Source: Janthinobacterium sp.
GTDB lineage: Bacteria > Pseudomonadota > Gammaproteobacteria > Burkholderiales > Chitinibacteraceae
Assembly (NCBI GenBank): GCA_025360045.1
Contig: JANYCY010000057.1
Location: 1-64,000 of the forward strand
Length of the DNA: 64,000 nucleotides
Direction of reading: 5' to 3'
Numbering within the stretch: the first letter of the stretch is position 1; every line of letters starts with the position of its first letter. Made by a program: the position numbers and the translations under genes. The notes beneath the pieces are model-generated. The model was not told the origin of the DNA, did not search any database, and was given only the letters and a program-made list of their open reading frames with translations. Of this stretch, positions 9,844 through 18,552 are shown in pieces.

Positions 9844-10518
9844 ATGCCCAACTCACATCGTTTTTTAGATAGCGAAATCGAAAGCCTGACTCGGCTGATG
9901 AGCCAGCGGCGGGATATTCGTCAGTTTAAAGCTGGGCCTCTGCCAGAGGGGCTGATGCCACGCTTAATTGAAGCGGCACAAATGGCCCCTTCGGTGGGCT
10001 TTATGCAGCCTTGGCGCTTTCTGCATATCACCGATGAGGCATTGCGTGGGCAGGTGCATGCCTTGGTGGATGCCGAGCGTGAACGCACCTCGGCGGCGCT
10101 GCCTAGCCGTCAGCAAGAATTTATGAAGCTCAAGGTGGATGGCTTAACAGAATGCGCCGAAGTCTTGGTGGTGGCTTTAATGGATGGGCGTGAGAAACAT
10201 ATCTTTGGCCGCCGCACCCTGCCAGAAATGGATTTAGCATCCGCCTCCTGCGCCATTCAGAATATGTGGCTACTGGCCCGAGCCGAAGGGATAGGGATGG
10301 GTTGGGTGTCGATCTTTGAGCCTAGTGATCTGGCTAAGCTTTTAAAAATGCCAGAGGGCGCAAAGCCGATTGCCATTCTTTGCTTGGGGCAAGTCGAAGC
10401 CTTCCCGGAAAAACCCACGCTGGAGCGCTTAGGCTGGGGCTGCCGCCTGGAGCAGGAACAAATCTTCTTTGAAAACAGCTGGCCGGAAGGCGATCACAGT
10501 ACGCCGATCAGCTATTAG
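9844..10518 (+). CDS. bluB: 5,6-dimethylbenzimidazole synthase
   Basis: BluB is a flavin-destroying enzyme that converts reduced FMN and oxygen into 5,6-dimethylbenzimidazole, the lower ligand of vitamin B12. The 224-residue protein has the nitroreductase-like fold. It shows the BluB-typical SQRRDIRQF and the flavin-site stretch APSVGFMQPWRF near residues 50-60. The GMGWVSIFEP segment and the C-terminal LGWGCRLEQEQIFFENSWP further fit BluB rather than a generic nitroreductase. The gene lies 1.4 kb downstream of the B12-dependent metH on the same strand. No cobalamin riboswitch is visible in the short leader, and the ribosome-binding site is weak. Confidence 0.88.
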   Translation: MPNSHRFLDSEIESLTRLMSQRRDIRQFKAGPLPEGLMPRLIEAAQMAPSVGFMQPWRFLHITDEALRGQVHALVDAERERTSAALPSRQQEFMKLKVDGLTECAEVLVVALMDGREKHIFGRRTLPEMDLASASCAIQNMWLLARAEGIGMGWVSIFEPSDLAKLLKMPEGAKPIAILCLGQVEAFPEKPTLERLGWGCRLEQEQIFFENSWPEGDHSTPISY

Positions 10519-10548
10519 GCTTTGTTTGAAGATGTTCGACATTCCAGA

Positions 10549-10610
10549 ACAGCAAGAAGCCAGTAGTGCGGCTGGATCCCCGACAAATACACTCGGGGAT
10601 GACGCTTCAA
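10549..10610. repeat. GGATCCCCGA...TCGGGGATGACG dispersed repeat
   Basis: A short palindromic element (CGGCTGGATCCCCGA...CTCGGGGATGACG) related to the sequences at 11611-11690 and 20440-20513. It lies between bluB and the tRNA-Gln terminator. Confidence 0.6.
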
Positions 10611-10643
10611 GCCTCAAAGTGACTAATATTTAGACGTAAAAAA

Positions 10644-10661
10644 AGCCGCTTTTCAGCGGCT
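10644..10661 (-). terminator. Bidirectional terminator between bluB and tRNA-Gln
   Basis: AGCCGCT and AGCGGCT form a 7 bp stem with a 4-base loop. On the minus strand it is followed by seven Ts and would end the tRNA-Gln transcript. On the plus strand TATTTTT follows, so it can also stop bluB transcripts. Confidence 0.8.
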
Positions 10662-10674
10662 ATTTTTATGCTCT

Positions 10675-10751
10675 TGGCAGGGGAAGAAGGATTCGAACCT
10701 TCGCATGTCGGAATCAAAATCCGATGCCTTAACCAACTTGGCGACTCCCCT
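10675..10751 (-). tRNA. tRNA-Gln (anticodon TTG)
   Basis: Read on the minus strand, a 77-base cloverleaf starts AGGGGAGTCGCCAAG, has the anticodon loop TTTTGAT (anticodon TTG, codon CAA), a T arm with GGTTCGAATCC, and an encoded CCA end. The acceptor stem pairs over seven positions with one G-U at the base. Confidence 0.95.
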
Positions 10752-11011
10752 GAAGAGAGCGGCATATTACATGAAGGGTAGAAAATTAGGAAGCATTAAA
10801 CGACGATTTGTAAGGACATTACGATAAATCGCTGTATTAATTCATTTTTATAATGGCTTGTACCACGAATTTTCTGTGTTTTTACTATTCTTTAGCCTCA
10901 AGCTGTGGCCCTCTAGCCACAACACTATCTTTCAAATTACTTTCTATTTTCCATTCAAATACTTTCCGTATACCATTGCCATACATAATACTATGTACAT
11001 GTGGTGAAACG

Positions 11012-11536
11012 ATGGATGAAACACACGACCTAGAAATATTTTTCGAACGTTTTTCAAAGGTCTACGCTCGCTTAGATGTCGATGGCGTGACGGATATGTT
11101 TTGCCTGCCTTTTTTTACCCTTATCAATGGTGAAAAAACCAACTGGCCTAAGCTGGAAGAGCTTTATCACACCACCTGCATTTTGTTTGATTGGTATAAG
11201 CAACAGGGTTTTTATAACGCCCAGTATACGATTGTAAGCATGCTTAAACTGGATAAGAATCTAGCTACAGCAAGGCTGCGCTGGCGAGTCACGCTAAAAG
11301 ACGGTAGCCCTTGGGAGTACTGCACCAGCTACCAGCTCAAGCGGATATATGGTGAATGGGCCATGGTGGGCGTGATTCAATACGAAGAAAAAATATCGCC
11401 CATGCAGCCCAATCACAAAACATTAAAACACCCTTTGGCAAGAGCTGAGGATGCATTACGGCATTTAGTCGACTTACCAAAATCAGAAGAAATCCAGCTA
11501 TTACCCTGCGAATCTGCAGACGATTGGCTAGGCTAA
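11012..11536 (+). CDS. Hypothetical protein, possibly NTF2/SnoaL-like fold
   Basis: This is a 174-residue protein of unknown function. The pattern of an N-terminal helix pair (LEIFFERFSKVYARLDVDGV), a short FFTLINGE strand and later strands with WRVTLKDGSPWEYCTSYQL and GEWAMVGVIQYEE is what NTF2/SnoaL-like cone folds look like. I see no catalytic motif. I start it at the ATG at 11012, where a weak GGTGA precedes and the composition becomes protein-like. The upstream in-frame stretch from 10853 looks non-coding. It stands alone between tRNA-Gln and a cysteine-rich protein gene. Confidence 0.65.
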   Translation: MDETHDLEIFFERFSKVYARLDVDGVTDMFCLPFFTLINGEKTNWPKLEELYHTTCILFDWYKQQGFYNAQYTIVSMLKLDKNLATARLRWRVTLKDGSPWEYCTSYQLKRIYGEWAMVGVIQYEEKISPMQPNHKTLKHPLARAEDALRHLVDLPKSEEIQLLPCESADDWLG

Positions 11537-11610
11537 AGTAATCGTCGTAGATTGCACGACGGCCCTAAAAATTGAACTCGAAATAACGAGGCAAAATGAC
11601 GCCCATCATC

Positions 11611-11690
11611 GTCATTCCCGAGTATTTCTACCCAGAATCCAGCGGCTATGTAAGATCCCCGATCAATAGCTTCGGGGATGACGAGAATGT
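11611..11690. repeat. ATTCCCG / GGGGATGACG dispersed repeat
   Basis: GTCATTCCCGAG, AGAATCCAGCGGC, AGATCCCCGATC and TTCGGGGATGACGAG occur in the order seen at 20440-20513. It fills most of the gap between the two small hypothetical genes. Confidence 0.65.
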
Positions 11691-11789
11691 CATGTTGGGA
11701 AATGAATATGCAGCAAATCCTAAAAACACTCTGAGCTAAATATAATCTGCGCTTGCTTCAGGTAAAATCTCCCTTTGCCTGCCCTTCCC

Positions 11790-12134
11790 ATGACAGATTC
11801 CCCCGCTATTCCCTCGCCTTGTATTAATCAATGCAAGCTAGACGACGCCCAAACGTGTACCGGTTGCCGCCGTACCCTCGATGAAATCCGTGCATGGTCG
11901 CAGGCAACAGATGCAGAGAAAACCATCATCTGGCAACGCTTACTCGCCCTGCCTTTAATGATCAAAAGCAAGCAATGCCAACGTTGTGGCACCGAATTTA
12001 GTTGTGGCGATGGAGGCAAGCAGGGCGGCTGTTGGTGTATGGATTTCCCGCCGGTTTTATCAGTAACGACCACAACAGGTGATTGCTTTTGCCCTCGCTG
12101 CCTTGGCTTGGTGATTACTGAGCGCGGTCACTAA
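11790..12134 (+). CDS. DUF1289 and cysteine-rich CWC-type fusion protein
   Basis: This 114-residue protein joins two small cysteine modules. Residues 8-60 match DUF1289 (YdhL-like): SPCINQCKLD, CTGCRRTLDEI and the AW residues, with Cys at 11, 15, 23 and 26. Residues about 65-110 have CQRCG, GGCWCMDFPP and CFCPRCL, the pattern of the Cys-rich CWC family, probably another zinc site. The functions of both families are unknown; metal binding is inferred from the cysteine pairs. The ATG at 11790 fits better than the upstream TTG at 11775 because the DUF1289 homology starts just after it. It stands alone, with repeats on both sides. Confidence 0.8.
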   Translation: MTDSPAIPSPCINQCKLDDAQTCTGCRRTLDEIRAWSQATDAEKTIIWQRLLALPLMIKSKQCQRCGTEFSCGDGGKQGGCWCMDFPPVLSVTTTTGDCFCPRCLGLVITERGH

Positions 12135-12149
12135 GGATCGCGAGGAAAT

Positions 12150-12226
12150 TCAGTCATTCCCAAGTATTTTTATCAGAGATCCAGTAGCTCAGCCAGCTTC
12201 CCGCCAAAGACATGCGGCAATGGCGG
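12150..12226. repeat. Degenerate ATTCCCG-family repeat
   Basis: AGTCATTCCCAAGTATTTTTATC, AGATCCAGTAGC, CTTCCCGCCAAAGACATGCGG and AATGGCGG are an eroded version of the repeat at 20440-20513. Confidence 0.5.
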
Positions 12227-12277
12227 TTTTGCGTTGATAAGACATTTAGAAAGATTATTTCTGGCCACATCCTAAAC

Positions 12278-12313
12278 AAAAAAAGCGAGCCCAAACGTGA
12301 GCCCGCTTTTTTT
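12278..12313 (-). terminator. Intrinsic terminator of the ABC transporter operon
   Basis: On the minus strand GCGGGCTCA pairs with TGGGCTCGC (two G-U pairs) around CGTT and is followed by seven Ts, 16 bases after the ATPase stop codon. Confidence 0.8.
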
Positions 12314-12329
12314 AACCCACACCAAGCAA

Positions 12330-13124
12330 TCAGCCTAAGAGCAAGGCATCATCGTCGATTTTCTCACCGCGGGTTTTTTCAAACATCGCCAACAAATCGC
12401 CCACTTCCATGGTATGGCGCTCGTCCCCTGCCACATCCAGCACCACCTGCCCCTGATGCAACATAATTGTGCGATGGCCATGATCCAGCGCTTGGCGCAT
12501 GGAGTGCGTCACCATCAGCGCAGTTAAATTGTTTTCTTTTACGATGCGATCCGTCAGCTGCAATACAAAGGCCGCTGTTTTGGGATCGAGCGCAGCGGTG
12601 TGCTCATCCAGCAGCAGTAAACGCGATGGCTGCAAAGATGCCATCAACAGGCTAACCGCCTGCCTTTGCCCGCCAGAAAGCAAATCCATCCGGTCGCCAA
12701 GTCGGTTTTCCAAGCCCAGCTCTAAGGTCGCCAGCTTTTCACGGAAAATCGCCCGTTGCTCGTTTTTGACCGCACGACCAAAGCCGCGTTTTTTACCGCG
12801 CTGCCAAGCTAAGGCCATGTTTTCTTCGATGCTTAGCCCTTCGCAGGTGCCTGCCATCGGGTCTTGAAACACCCGCGCCACCATGCCTGCTCGCTGCCAT
12901 GCCGACTGCCTTGTGACATCTTGCCCATCGATATGAATGCTGCCGCTATCCATTTGCAAATCGCCGGAAATCGCATTCAGAAAGGTCGATTTTCCCGCGC
13001 CATTACTGCCGATCACGGTAATAAACTGGCCGGATTCAATCGTCAGTGATAAGCCACGCAAAACCAGGTTCTCAATCGGTGTGCTGGGGTTAAAAGTTTT
13101 ATATAAATCACGAACTTCCATCAT
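12330..13124 (-). CDS. ABC transporter ATP-binding protein (TrpXYZ/BCAA-like)
   Basis: This is the ATPase subunit of an importer. It has 264 residues with Walker A GSNGAGKST near residue 40, signature LSGGQRQ, and Walker B LLLLDEHTAALDP. The His in place of the usual Pro in DEHTAALDP is, as I recall, characteristic of the ATPases that pair with PF04392 substrate-binding proteins. The ATG overlaps the permease stop by four bases (ATGA), so the two are translationally coupled. Together with the permease and the binding protein it forms a complete importer. Families of this type have been linked to tryptophan/tyrosine uptake, but the substrate here is not shown by sequence. Confidence 0.9.
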   Translation of the reverse strand: MMEVRDLYKTFNPSTPIENLVLRGLSLTIESGQFITVIGSNGAGKSTFLNAISGDLQMDSGSIHIDGQDVTRQSAWQRAGMVARVFQDPMAGTCEGLSIEENMALAWQRGKKRGFGRAVKNEQRAIFREKLATLELGLENRLGDRMDLLSGGQRQAVSLLMASLQPSRLLLLDEHTAALDPKTAAFVLQLTDRIVKENNLTALMVTHSMRQALDHGHRTIMLHQGQVVLDVAGDERHTMEVGDLLAMFEKTRGEKIDDDALLLG

Positions 13125-14020
13125 GATTTTTTCCCCTTTTTACGAAATATTTTGGCTTTTAATTTTGGCAAGACCAAAGCAAAACCCACTAATACGGCAG
13201 TAATCAGATTTAAATCTTGTGCCTTTAGACCAATAAAATCGGCATTGAGCGCCAATGCAATCAGCAGGCGATACAGCAATGCCCCCAGCACAGTCGCCAG
13301 CGTAATCACCCATAAGCTGCGCGATGGCAGCAGCGTTTCGCCGATAATCACCGCAGCCAAGCCCACCACAATGGTGCCCACGCCCATAGACACATCTGCC
13401 CCGCCCTGCGTTTGCACATACAGCGCACCGGCAAAGGCAATCAGCGCATTCGATAAGGCCATGCCAATCAGAATCATTCGATCAGTAGCAATACCCTGAG
13501 CACGCGCCATTCGAGGATTGGCCCCCGTTGCCCGCATCGCCAAGCCTGCTTGCGAGGCAAAGAAGACATCCAAGCCTAGCTTAGCCAACACAATAATCAC
13601 TGCCAACACCGCGGGTTGCACCAGCCAGCCACGCTCAAATTGCTCGCCAATAAAAGGGGAGAACACTGTTGGAGCGCCAATCAGCGGTAAATTAGGCGCG
13701 CCCATAATGCGTAAATTGATCGAATAAAGGCCAATCATCACCAAGATACTGGCTAAGAGCTGCAAGATATTCAGCCGCACATGCAGCCACGCCGTTAGCC
13801 AGCCCGAAGCCGCCCCAGCCAACACGGCCATTGCACAGGCAAACCAAGGATCATGGCCACCCGCAATTAAAGTGGCCGCCACCGCGCCACCCAGTGGGAA
13901 ACTACCATCAGCAGTTAAATCGGGGAAATTCAGCAGGCGAAAAGAAATCAGCACCCCAAGCGCCACCAGCGCAAAGATCAAACCAATTTCCAATGCGCCC
14001 ATTAAGGCAATGGGAGTCAT
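13121..14020 (-). CDS. ABC transporter permease (TrpXYZ/BCAA-like)
   Basis: This is the membrane subunit of the importer, 299 residues with about eight hydrophobic segments and a basic C-terminal tail (KLKAKIFRKKGKKS). The N-terminal LGVLISFRLLNFPDLTADGSF and the cytoplasmic loop ATGANPRMARAQGI are typical of the branched-chain amino acid permease-like branch that accompanies PF04392 binding proteins. It overlaps the ATPase gene by 4 bases. A 120-base palindromic repeat separates it from the upstream binding-protein gene. One permease gene is present, so the transporter is presumably a homodimer in the membrane. Confidence 0.9.
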   Translation of the reverse strand: MTPIALMGALEIGLIFALVALGVLISFRLLNFPDLTADGSFPLGGAVAATLIAGGHDPWFACAMAVLAGAASGWLTAWLHVRLNILQLLASILVMIGLYSINLRIMGAPNLPLIGAPTVFSPFIGEQFERGWLVQPAVLAVIIVLAKLGLDVFFASQAGLAMRATGANPRMARAQGIATDRMILIGMALSNALIAFAGALYVQTQGGADVSMGVGTIVVGLAAVIIGETLLPSRSLWVITLATVLGALLYRLLIALALNADFIGLKAQDLNLITAVLVGFALVLPKLKAKIFRKKGKKS

Positions 14021-14107
14021 AAGTATTCCAAGGGGTGAACGTCAAAAATATTAGCAAAAGCACAAAAACAGCCTGAAACAAATGTCTTCAGCAGATCTTG
14101 ATACAGA

Positions 14108-14227
14108 GCTAAACCTTGAACCACAGAGTAAAACGAGGACACAGAGCACACAGAGTAAACCATCAAATCATTGATTTTCTCTGTGGACCTCTGTGCTCTC
14201 TGTGACCTCTGTGGTTCAAGATTTAGC
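14108..14227. repeat. CACAGAG-family palindromic repeat (full copy 1)
   Basis: A 120-base imperfect palindrome: GCTAAACCTTGAACCACAG at the left and CTGTGGTTCAAGATTTAGC at the right, with internal GGACACAGAG, CACACAGAG and CTCTGTG words. It is nearly identical in its outer arms to 21382-21503. It lies between the binding-protein and permease genes of one ABC transporter operon, so it would be transcribed and could fold into a long hairpin. Confidence 0.85.
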
Positions 14228-14245
14228 CCTCTTAAAAAGAAGCGA

Positions 14246-15208
14246 TTACTTCACCACTTCTTTAGCTTCTTTTAGCAGTGCTGCAGACAGCGTCACGCCT
14301 TGTTTCTTAGCGGCGCCAGCATTCACCATCAGCTCTTGCTTAGCGCCCACTTCAGGCGCGATATCTCCGGCTTTTTCACCTTTCAGAATACGCACAACCA
14401 TCTTGCCGGTTTGGCGGCCTAAGTCGTAATAGCTCATGCCCATCGCCGCAATCGCACCGCGTTTAACCAAGCTGGCATCGCCCGAGATCAAAGGAATCTG
14501 CGCTTGCTGTGCCACGCCGACTAAAGATTCGTAGCTAGACACCACGTTATTGTCGGTATTGGTGTAAATCGCATCCACCTTGCCCACTAAGCTTTTAGCC
14601 GCAGTCGAGATATCCACAGTGCGCGCTGCTGGCGCTTCTACCAGCGTCATGCCGCGTTTAGCCAATTCGGCTTTTAATTCTTTGGCCACGATGGTGGAAT
14701 TCACTTCACCTGGGCTATACACCATGCCAATCCGCTTAGCCGTCGGTTTCACTTTGAGGATTAAATCGATCTGTGGGGATAATTGCAGCATATCGGATAC
14801 GCCGGTTACATTATCGTTGCCCGTCTTCCAGCTTTTAACCAACTTAGCCGCCACTGGATCAGTCACAGCCGTAAACACCACAGGAATCGTACGTGTTGCT
14901 GCTACTACCGCTTGAGCGCTAGGCGTGGCAATGGCCACGATTACATCTGGCTGATCGCCCACAAACTTACGCGCAATTTGTGCGGCAGTTGCGGTATTGC
15001 CTTGGGCGCTTTGAAATTGATATTTGATTTGCTTGCCCGGCTCAAAGCCTGCTGCTTTTAATTCGTCTTCAATCCCTTTACGCGCCGCATCCAGTGCAGG
15101 GTGATCAACAATGGCCGTAACTGCCACGGATTTCATGTCCGCAGCACCCACAGTAAACGACAAGCTAACAAGTGCAGCTAAAAGAGTAGGTTTCAATAAT
15201 TTAAGCAT
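14246..15208 (-). CDS. ABC transporter substrate-binding protein (PF04392/TrpX-like)
   Basis: This is a periplasmic binding protein with a cleavable signal peptide (MLKLLKPTLLAALVSLSFTVGAA, cut after about residue 23). The mature domain starts KSVAVTAIVDHPALDAARKGIEDELKAAGF, the hallmark of the ABC_sub_bind (PF04392) family. The length is 320 aa. I start at the ATG at 15208, preceded by AAGGA 8 bases away; the 31 extra upstream codons have no ribosome-binding site. It is first in the importer operon (binding protein, permease, ATPase). The family includes TrpX of streptococci, implicated in tryptophan uptake; other ligands are possible. Confidence 0.9.
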   Translation of the reverse strand: MLKLLKPTLLAALVSLSFTVGAADMKSVAVTAIVDHPALDAARKGIEDELKAAGFEPGKQIKYQFQSAQGNTATAAQIARKFVGDQPDVIVAIATPSAQAVVAATRTIPVVFTAVTDPVAAKLVKSWKTGNDNVTGVSDMLQLSPQIDLILKVKPTAKRIGMVYSPGEVNSTIVAKELKAELAKRGMTLVEAPAARTVDISTAAKSLVGKVDAIYTNTDNNVVSSYESLVGVAQQAQIPLISGDASLVKRGAIAAMGMSYYDLGRQTGKMVVRILKGEKAGDIAPEVGAKQELMVNAGAAKKQGVTLSAALLKEAKEVVK

Positions 15209-15301
15209 CGGGCAAATCCTTATTTCAATTGAGCTTGCAAGGGAGGATGTACGGGGCAATTTAATAAAAATAATAAATAGTGCTTTGTGCGTATGAAACA
15301 A

Positions 15302-15930
15302 TCGTTTTATTTTTCAATTTAATGACAAGCAAATGGTAAGACACCTGCTTTAGTTAACAAATCATAGAAAATAAAATACCTACGCAGATAGGCGCATACC
15401 GCGCCGTTGCGTCAAAGATAATAGAGGCAAGTAGCCTATAGATACAAAGCGGGGATATCCCTAATAGAGCACCTTTATTCTAATCCTTATTCATTCCCAC
15501 ACCGGCAAAAAATACTGTGGATAACTTTGTGGGTAAGATAAAAATCAAGGGCGAATTAAGGCGACATAAATAGCGAAATACGGACGTATAAATAGCAAGG
15601 AAATATGGCGAAGACTCAGGCCTAATGCCATTTAGCCAGCAAAATATCGGGGACAATAATAGGTGTGAAATCAAGCCATATACACATTAGCTGCCTGTGT
15701 GTAAAGACCCTCAGCACGCATTGATCTGCAGCAAAAAAATCACAAGTAATGTGTCATCAGTACGACAAGTTTGAATATGTTTTAAAGAAACAGGGAGTTA
15801 TCCAGAAAGGTGAACATCAGCTTAGTTCATGAAGCAATATATTCCATATAAATATTCATACGGTAAATTGTAAGCTGAAGAACGGTCCCTCTCCTTCCCA
15901 AACAATGCCCTTTGCATGCTTTGGGGCAAA
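15302..15930. other. Long AT-rich gap without a recognisable gene
   Basis: About 630 bases between the upstream region of the ABC operon and the hslU terminator. I see no tRNA, repeat of the local families, or riboswitch motif. The only open frame of note (15480-15674, minus strand) has no ribosome-binding site and an unconvincing composition. Confidence 0.5.
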
Positions 15931-15933
15931 AAA

Positions 15934-15967
15934 TTAAGGCGAAAAAGCATCTGCTTTTTCGCCTTAA
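15934..15967 (-). terminator. Intrinsic terminator of hslU
   Basis: TTAAGGCGAAAAAGCA and its exact complement form a 16 bp stem with a 2-base centre. On the minus strand six Ts follow. It lies 38 bases after the hslU stop codon. Confidence 0.9.
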
Positions 15968-16004
15968 TAAGGTCACCACAGGCTTAGCCCGCTTCCTTTA
16001 CGCT

Positions 16005-17300
16005 TTACAGCACATAGCGCGCCAAATCTTCATCGGCGGCAATGCCACCTAATTTGCTGCTCACAAATTCTGCATCCACCACAATCTTGCCGCTTTTTGC
16101 ATCAAAAGAGATTTCCTCTAGCAGACGCTCCATCACGGTATACAAGCGGCGCGCGCCGATATTCTCGGTGCTCTCATTTACCTGCCAAGCAATTTCAGCC
16201 ATGCGCTTTACACCAGCATCGGTGAAATCCAGCTCCACGCCTTCAGTTCCTAGCAAGGCTTGATACTGCTTCACAAGGCAGGCATCGGTGCCGGTCAGAA
16301 TGCTGGCAAAATCGCCAACGGTCAGAGAATTGAGCTCAACCCGAATCGGGAAGCGCCCTTGCAGCTCAGGAATTAAATCCGAAGGCTTGGCTAGGTGAAA
16401 TGCACCGCTGGCAATAAACAGAATATGGTCGGTTTTCACCATGCCATATTTAGTCGTAACCGTTGTGCCCTCTACAAGCGGCAGTAAATCACGCTGCACA
16501 CCTTGGCGGCTAACTTCACCACTGCCCGTTTCGGCACGGCTGGTGACTTTATCAATCTCGTCGATAAACACAATGCCGTTTTGCTCAACCGCTTGCAGCG
16601 CTTCGGTTTTAGCGTCTTCTTCATTCACCAGCTTGCCCGCTTCTTCCTCGGTCAGCAGCTTCATCGCCTCGGCCACTTTCAGCTTCTGCGCTTTCTTTTT
16701 ATCCGAGAACGCGCCTTTAAACATTTGCTGGATCTGGCTAGAGAAGTCTTCCATGCCCGGCGGGCTCATTACCTCCATGGTTGGCACGCTGGCTGCCACT
16801 TCGATTTCAATGTCCTTATCGTCAAACTTTCCTTCGCGCAACATTTTGCGGAATTTCTGACGGGTATCTGATTCATCGTTGCCACCCGGTGGCAAGAGCA
16901 CATCCAAGACTCGCTCTTCTGCGGCATCAACGGCACGATGGCGATTGCGGCTAATGACTTTATCCCGCACCTGCTTTACAGCAACTTCAACTAAATCGCG
17001 AATAATGCTGTCTACATCTTTACCGACATAACCCACCTCGGTGAATTTAGTCGCTTCTACCTTAATAAAGGGCGCATCCGATAATTTGGCAAGGCGACGG
17101 GCAATTTCAGTCTTACCTACACCCGTTGGCCCAATCATGAGAATATTTTTCGGCGTGATTTCACTCCGCAAGGGTTCCGCCACCTGCTGCCTACGCCAAC
17201 GATTACGCAGCGCAATCGCTACCGATTTCTTGGCTGCTGCTTGGCCAACAATATGCTTATCTAGCTCGTGAACGATTTCTTGCGGCGTCATATGGCTCAT
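16005..17300 (-). CDS. hslU: ATP-dependent protease ATPase subunit HslU (ClpY)
   Basis: HslU is the AAA+ unfoldase that feeds proteins to the HslV peptidase. The 431-residue protein (E. coli 443) shows HIVGQ at residues 16-20, Walker A GPTGVGKT at 57-64, an intermediate I-domain, Walker B IVFIDEID, the sensor phrase [14 protein letters not shown], and [11 protein letters not shown]. The C-terminal tail EDLARYVL, which docks into HslV, is intact, so a partner peptidase is expected. AAGGA lies 6 bases before the ATG at 17300, which decides against the TTG at 17306. Unusually, hslV is not upstream: the next gene is divergent and encodes a response regulator. Confidence 0.96.
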   Translation of the reverse strand: MSHMTPQEIVHELDKHIVGQAAAKKSVAIALRNRWRRQQVAEPLRSEITPKNILMIGPTGVGKTEIARRLAKLSDAPFIKVEATKFTEVGYVGKDVDSIIRDLVEVAVKQVRDKVISRNRHRAVDAAEERVLDVLLPPGGNDESDTRQKFRKMLREGKFDDKDIEIEVAASVPTMEVMSPPGMEDFSSQIQQMFKGAFSDKKKAQKLKVAEAMKLLTEEEAGKLVNEEDAKTEALQAVEQNGIVFIDEIDKVTSRAETGSGEVSRQGVQRDLLPLVEGTTVTTKYGMVKTDHILFIASGAFHLAKPSDLIPELQGRFPIRVELNSLTVGDFASILTGTDACLVKQYQALLGTEGVELDFTDAGVKRMAEIAWQVNESTENIGARRLYTVMERLLEEISFDAKSGKIVVDAEFVSSKLGGIAADEDLARYVL

Positions 17301-17349
17301 GATCAATCCTTAACAATATATAAAAAGCAGATGGCGGCACAGGCGCTAA

Positions 17350-17378
17350 ATTTAAAGCCTAATCGATAGATATTTCAA
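17350..17378 (-). promoter_or_regulatory. Candidate sigma-70 promoter of hslU
   Basis: On the minus strand TTGAAA and TTAAAT are separated by 17 bases, about 50 bases upstream of the hslU start codon. No good heat-shock (sigma-32) pattern with CCCCAT was found. Prediction by eye only. Confidence 0.35.
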
Positions 17379-17503
17379 TGTTTTTTGCCTAATTAACACT
17401 CGTAGAAAATACGTCATTAATATGTAAAAAAATGTGCACAGGCACACAAATTAAGCCGATAAGTTCTACACTAGCTGTATGTGAGCCTTACGCAGAGAGA
17501 AAT

Positions 17504-18508
17504 ATGAGCAATAGCGTAGATGATGATTGGCTAGATGAAGATATTACTGATGACACGACTAGCAACAATCATAAAGCCGAATTCTGGACCATTTTGGTGG
17601 TAGATGATGAGCCCGATATTCATCATGTCACACGTTTAGCACTCGCCAATATCGAATTCTTAGGTAAACGCTTAGAGATTCTCTCCTGCTACTCTGGCGC
17701 AGAAAGCTTGGCACTGCTCAGTACCCGTCACGATATCGCCTTAGTATTACTTGATGTAGTGATGGAGCAGGAAGATTCCGGCCTGCAAGTAGCCCATGCC
17801 ATCCGTGAAACCCTAGGCAATCACCAGATTCGTATTATTTTACGCACCGGCCAGCCCGGCGTTGCCCCTGAGCGGCGGGTGATTGAAAGCTACGATATCA
17901 ATGATTACAAAGCCAAAACCGAACTCACCCGCGATAAGCTTTACACCGCTATTCTGGGCACTTTGCGCTCGTATAAAGACATTATGCTGCTCGAACATCA
18001 GCGCCAAATGCTCGCCGCCAATCGCCGAGGGCTCATTAAGGTGATCGAAGCCTCGGCCAGTATTTTTAAACAGCAATCTATTCAGCAATTTGCTCAAGGC
18101 GTGCTGGAGCAATTGCAATCGCTACTGTTTTTTGAGCAAGAGGCTTTATATGTCGTTGTGCAAGGCGGAATGGCAGCCCTGTCACAAGATGGCGGCGTTC
18201 AAGTCATGTATGCCACTGGTGGCTATCAGACGCTTTGCGGCAAAAAACTAGAAGTTGCCCAGCTCGCCCAATTTGATGCATCGATCAAACAAGCAATGCA
18301 AGAAAGCCACAGCGTTTACGCACCCGATCATTTTGTCGGCTTTTTTCATACCGAACGTGGGCCGGTTAATTTACTGATTATCGACGGCCCCGTGGCCTTA
18401 TCTAATCCAGATAAAGAACTGATCGAATTATTCTGCCGCAATGTGAGTATCGCTTTTGAAAATCTAATGATGAATAAAGAAATTCAAGCACTGCGCGGGG
18501 TGGAGTAA
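17504..18508 (+). CDS. Response regulator with DUF3369 output domain
   Basis: This is a two-component receiver protein of 334 aa. The receiver domain spans about residues 28-160, with the acidic pair in TILVVDDEPD and the phosphoacceptor Asp84 in LVLLDVVM. The C-terminal part matches DUF3369, a GAF-like sensory or dimerisation module (QSLLFFEQEALYVVVQGG and the NVSIAFENLMMNKEIQ end). No DNA-binding, GGDEF or HD-GYP output is present, so it may act by protein contact. I start at the ATG at 17504, where GAGAGA precedes; the 24 upstream codons lack coding character. No kinase gene is adjacent. It is divergent from hslU. Confidence 0.85.
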   Translation: MSNSVDDDWLDEDITDDTTSNNHKAEFWTILVVDDEPDIHHVTRLALANIEFLGKRLEILSCYSGAESLALLSTRHDIALVLLDVVMEQEDSGLQVAHAIRETLGNHQIRIILRTGQPGVAPERRVIESYDINDYKAKTELTRDKLYTAILGTLRSYKDIMLLEHQRQMLAANRRGLIKVIEASASIFKQQSIQQFAQGVLEQLQSLLFFEQEALYVVVQGGMAALSQDGGVQVMYATGGYQTLCGKKLEVAQLAQFDASIKQAMQESHSVYAPDHFVGFFHTERGPVNLLIIDGPVALSNPDKELIELFCRNVSIAFENLMMNKEIQALRGVE

Positions 18509-18552
18509 ATCGCTTATGGCAGGTGCAGCTTAGCTAGATACCGCAGCACAAT

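Noticed and set aside
15480-15674. 64-codon open frame on the minus strand in the gap before hslU
   Set aside because: No ribosome-binding site, composition unlike protein, and no recognisable domain.
17301-17503. Heat-shock sigma-32 promoter for hslU
   Set aside because: CTTGAAA-like words are present, but no CCCCAT element at the right distance; a sigma-70 pattern fits better.
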